Below are positions 5,587 through 7,794 of a DNA stretch of 7,794 nt, in pieces. Numbering within the stretch: position 1 is the first letter of the stretch; each line of letters opens with the position of its first letter. This DNA is from Myxococcota bacterium (GTDB lineage Bacteria > Myxococcota > Polyangia > GCA-2747355 > JAKLHH01). The position numbers were made by a program, and so were the translations under genes. The stretch lies in NCBI GenBank assembly GCA_022710245.1, contig JAKLHH010000328.1:1-7794 (forward strand). Reading direction: 5' to 3'. Below the pieces are notes generated by a model. That model saw nothing but the letters and a program-made list of their open reading frames with translations, ran no database searches and was not told where the DNA came from.

Positions 5587-5594
5587 GAGAGGCG

Positions 5595-5623
5595 ACCGTA
5601 CCAGGGGTCACCCTCGATGCCAA
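5595..5623 (-). promoter_or_regulatory. Sigma70-type promoter candidate for the OmpA-family gene
   Basis: On the minus strand TTGGCA (5618-5623, 5 of 6 to the -35 consensus) is followed by exactly 17 bp and then TACGGT (5595-5600, a TAnnnT-type -10). Transcription would begin near 5588, giving a leader of about 155 nt that contains all three leader repeats. The -10 is weak, as is common in high-GC genomes. Confidence 0.5.
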
Positions 5624-5632
5624 GCGGCGAAG

Positions 5633-5656
5633 GTCGCGGCGTCGCGGCGTCGCGGT
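5633..5656. repeat. Three-copy 8-bp microsatellite
   Basis: GTCGCGGC occurs three times in a row (the last copy ends in T), 10 bp upstream of the predicted OmpA-family -35 box. It may be simple slippage in GC-rich sequence; a change in copy number would alter only upstream spacing. Confidence 0.8.
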
Positions 5657-5693
5657 GGCACAGGTGTGGACCGTCGCGCTCTACAATCTCGAG

Positions 5694-7794
5694 CTACACC
5701 GGCACCCAGGCCCGCGTCGCGGTGAGGTAGAGCCCGGTGCGCACCAGCGCCGGGGCGACCCCGCGGGTGCGGACCAGCAGGTCGCGGTAGGCGAGGAGCT
5801 GCGGCCGGTAGACCGCCGCGAGGCGCGCCTGGAGGCGCTCGCGCGACTCGCCCGGCGACGGGCGCGTGGTCTTGTAGTCGAGGAGCCACCAGAGGCTGCC
5901 GTCGTCGACGACGAGATCGACGCTGCCCGACCAGATCTCGCCGGGCCCGGCGTCGGCCTCGAGCCGGAGCTCGGTGGCGCGGTACCGCTGCGGCTGGAGG
6001 AGCAGCCTGGCGAGGAAGGGATCGGCCAGGCAGCGGGCGACCTCGCCGAGGATCTCGGCGGCCAGCGCGCCCGCCTCCGCGGCTGCCACGCCGCGCTGCG
6101 CGAGCGCCCTGGCCACAGCGCCCGCCGCCGGCAGCGCCAGCCCCGCGGCGGCGCGCTCGAGGAGCGCGTGGGTGAGCACGCCGCGCACCCGCCGCTGCTC
6201 CGCCAGGGCGCGCTCCTCCTCGTCGGGAGCGTCGGGGTCCTCGGGGGCTGGCTCGCCGGGGAGCTCCGACGGCAGCACCAGCTTGTAGGGCGCCGGCTCG
6301 GGCCGCACCAGGAGCGGCGGCGGCAGCTCGGGCAGCGGCGCCGCGGGCGGCGGCGGCAGCGGCGCGGGCAGCGGGTCGAGCGCGACCGGGATGCGGCTCC
6401 GCGGCGTGAACCCGCCGGCGACCTCGAGGGCCATGCTGATCCCCTCGTGGTCGAGGAGCCAGGCGAGGAAGCTCGTGCGGCGACGCGGGACGAGCTCGCC
6501 GGTGTCGGGCTTGAAGCGCAGGAGGCCCGAGAGGTGCAGCTCCTGCCGCGCGCGCGTGAGCGCCACGTAGAGGAGGCGCTTCGACTCTCCGATCAGGCGG
6601 CGGCGGGCGAGGTCCTCGAGCACGCTGTAGCTCGCGTCGGGCTCGTCGAGGCGGCGGTCGGGGTGGACCGCCATCAGGTGCGTCTCCTCGCCGGGGACGC
6701 GCTCGAGCCGGTAGGGCGGCGACTTCGCCTCGGGCGGCTGCATGGTCGGGTCACGGTCGAGCTGCGGGACGAAGACCACGTCGAACTCGAGGCCCTTGGC
6801 GCCGTGCACGGTCATCATGCGCACGGGCGAGTCGGCGGCCGCGGGGTCGGGCGGCTCGTAGAGGGTGTCGAGGATCGACTCCAGGCGGGAGAGCGTGGCC
6901 TGCGGTCCGCCCTGCTCCAGCTCGGCCAGCACGTCGAGGAGCCGGCGGCAGTTCTCGATGCCCTGCAGCCCGCGCCGCGCGACCACCGCCGCCGGCCCCT
7001 CCAGCGCCACCCAGAGCTCCTCGAGCAGCGCCGCGAGCGGGCGATGACCGAGCTGCTCCCAGGCCGCCTCGAGCGCGGCCCGCAGCCGCTCCAGGCGCGG
7101 GTCCTCTGCCGCCGCCAGGGCCACGCGCTCGCGCCAGCTCTCCGCCTCCTGCGCCGCGACGGAGGCCAGCTCGCACATCGGCAGCCAGCACCAGGGCGCG
7201 CGCAGCAGCGCGGCCCAGGCGAAGTCGTCGTGCGGCCGCACCAGCGCGCGGCAGAGGTTGAGCAGGTGCGCGCCCTCCGGCTGGTCGCGGATCAGGAAGC
7301 CCTCCTTCACCTGCACGCGGACGCCGAGCCGCGAGCAGGCCGCGAGGTAGTCGGGCATCGGGGTGCGGGTGAAGGTGAGGATCGCGATCGACGCGGGCGG
7401 GTGCGGGCGCGCGAGGAGCGCCGCCACCTGCGCCGCGAGCCAGGCAGCCTCCGCCTGCCGCTCGCCGGAGCAGAGCGCGAGGTCGACGCGCGGCTCGGCG
7501 GCCCTCGCCGCTCCCGGCGGCGTCGCCCCTCGCTGGAAGCCGACCTCGTCGGCCTCCTCGTCGGGGGCGCGCAGCAGCGCGGCGAAGAAGTCGTTGCACC
7601 ACTCGACCAGCGTCGGCGTGGAGCGAAAGTTGGTGATCAGCGCCAGGTCCTCGAGTGGCAGGCGGCCGGCGCCCGGGACCGGGATGCCGTGACGGGCGGC
7701 CAGGAAGAGCGAGACCTCGGCCTTGCGGAAGGCGTAGATCGACTGCTTGGGGTCGCCGACGAGGAAGACGGTGCTGCCGTCGCCGCGCTCCCAG
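5694..7794 (-). CDS. addA: AddA-like UvrD-family helicase-nuclease (N-terminus off right edge)
   Basis: Open from the window edge (first full codon at 7793) to TAG at 5694: the last 699 residues of a superfamily 1 helicase. Motifs in partial numbering: III, FLVGDPKQSIYAFR (~10-23); IV, LITNFRS (~52-58); V, MMTVHGAKGLEF (~326-337); VI, ESKRLLYVALTRAR (~403-416). A proline-rich linker (~473-502) leads to a RecB-type PD-(D/E)XK nuclease: RGVLTHALLE (His542), Asp626 in GSVDLVV, Asp639 and Lys641 in LLDYKT, and the QLLAY motif (Gln665, Tyr669). All nuclease residues look intact. AddA unwinds and, with AddB, resects double-strand breaks for RecA-dependent repair. The Walker A and B motifs would lie to the right; addB usually precedes addA, so it may also be there. 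A stand-alone UvrD-nuclease or RecB is the alternative. Any start within the window, such as GTG 7427, would cut through the helicase core and is not real. Confidence 0.9.
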   Translation of the reverse strand, partial: WERGDGSTVFLVGDPKQSIYAFRKAEVSLFLAARHGIPVPGAGRLPLEDLALITNFRSTPTLVEWCNDFFAALLRAPDEEADEVGFQRGATPPGAARAAEPRVDLALCSGERQAEAAWLAAQVAALLARPHPPASIAILTFTRTPMPDYLAACSRLGVRVQVKEGFLIRDQPEGAHLLNLCRALVRPHDDFAWAALLRAPWCWLPMCELASVAAQEAESWRERVALAAAEDPRLERLRAALEAAWEQLGHRPLAALLEELWVALEGPAAVVARRGLQGIENCRRLLDVLAELEQGGPQATLSRLESILDTLYEPPDPAAADSPVRMMTVHGAKGLEFDVVFVPQLDRDPTMQPPEAKSPPYRLERVPGEETHLMAVHPDRRLDEPDASYSVLEDLARRRLIGESKRLLYVALTRARQELHLSGLLRFKPDTGELVPRRRTSFLAWLLDHEGISMALEVAGGFTPRSRIPVALDPLPAPLPPPPAAPLPELPPPLLVRPEPAPYKLVLPSELPGEPAPEDPDAPDEEERALAEQRRVRGVLTHALLERAAAGLALPAAGAVARALAQRGVAAAEAGALAAEILGEVARCLADPFLARLLLQPQRYRATELRLEADAGPGEIWSGSVDLVVDDGSLWWLLDYKTTRPSPGESRERLQARLAAVYRPQLLAYRDLLVRTRGVAPALVRTGLYLTATRAWVPV

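Noticed and set aside
3957..5588. 543-codon open frame on the plus strand
   Set aside because: It is the shadow of the OmpA-family gene; its periodic Val/Ala-rich repeats mirror the TSP3 array, and the minus-strand product has a signal peptide and complete domains.
6751..7602. 283-codon minus-strand open frame inside the helicase gene
   Set aside because: It is the alternative frame of the helicase, very Arg/Gly/Ala-rich and without motifs, while the real frame carries helicase motifs III-VI.
1..7794. tRNA, rRNA, insertion sequences or phage genes
   Set aside because: No tRNA-like cloverleaf, rRNA segment, transposase or terminal inverted repeats were noticed on either strand by eye; a covariance-model search could not be run.

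Overview
The window is very GC-rich and reads like a Myxococcota (deltaproteobacterial) chromosome. Three things suggest this: a lipoprotein carrying a MopE-type metal-binding motif, an OmpA-family protein with thrombospondin type 3 (TSP3) repeats, and a short HU protein with lysine-rich ends. The assignment rests on gene style and composition only; no database search was possible.

Layout, left to right. At 1-987 (minus) lies the N-terminal 329 residues of a secreted lipoprotein with a MopE-type motif and probable beta-propeller blades; its C-terminus is beyond the left edge. A 318-bp gap holds a two-copy 29-bp direct repeat just upstream of its ribosome binding site and one copy of a dispersed repeat. 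A metallophosphoesterase (1306-2148, minus) is divergent from an HU-family DNA-binding protein (2317-2628, plus); the gap between them holds a good promoter candidate and two palindromes. The 310-bp region after HU has two strong hairpins and the second copy of the dispersed repeat. Next is an unrecognised protein with a short hydrophobic hairpin and a long helical C-terminus (2939-3862, plus). It converges on an OmpA-family protein (4002-5432, minus) made of a beta-barrel, six TSP3 repeats and a peptidoglycan-binding domain. The right third (5694-7794, minus) is the C-terminal 699 residues of an AddA-like UvrD helicase fused to a RecB-type nuclease; its ATPase motifs I-II lie beyond the right edge.

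These genes look like independent housekeeping and envelope functions rather than one operon or a new defence or biosynthetic system, and I found no clear undescribed multi-gene system. The most unusual structure is non-coding. The OmpA-family gene has local tandem duplications at both ends: three copies of its last ~15 codons at the 3' end, two of them past the stop codon, and three copies of a leader segment in the 5' UTR, each with a Shine-Dalgarno-like GGAG inside a small potential hairpin. The lipoprotein leader also carries a direct duplication, and a ~75-bp sequence recurs in two intergenic regions.
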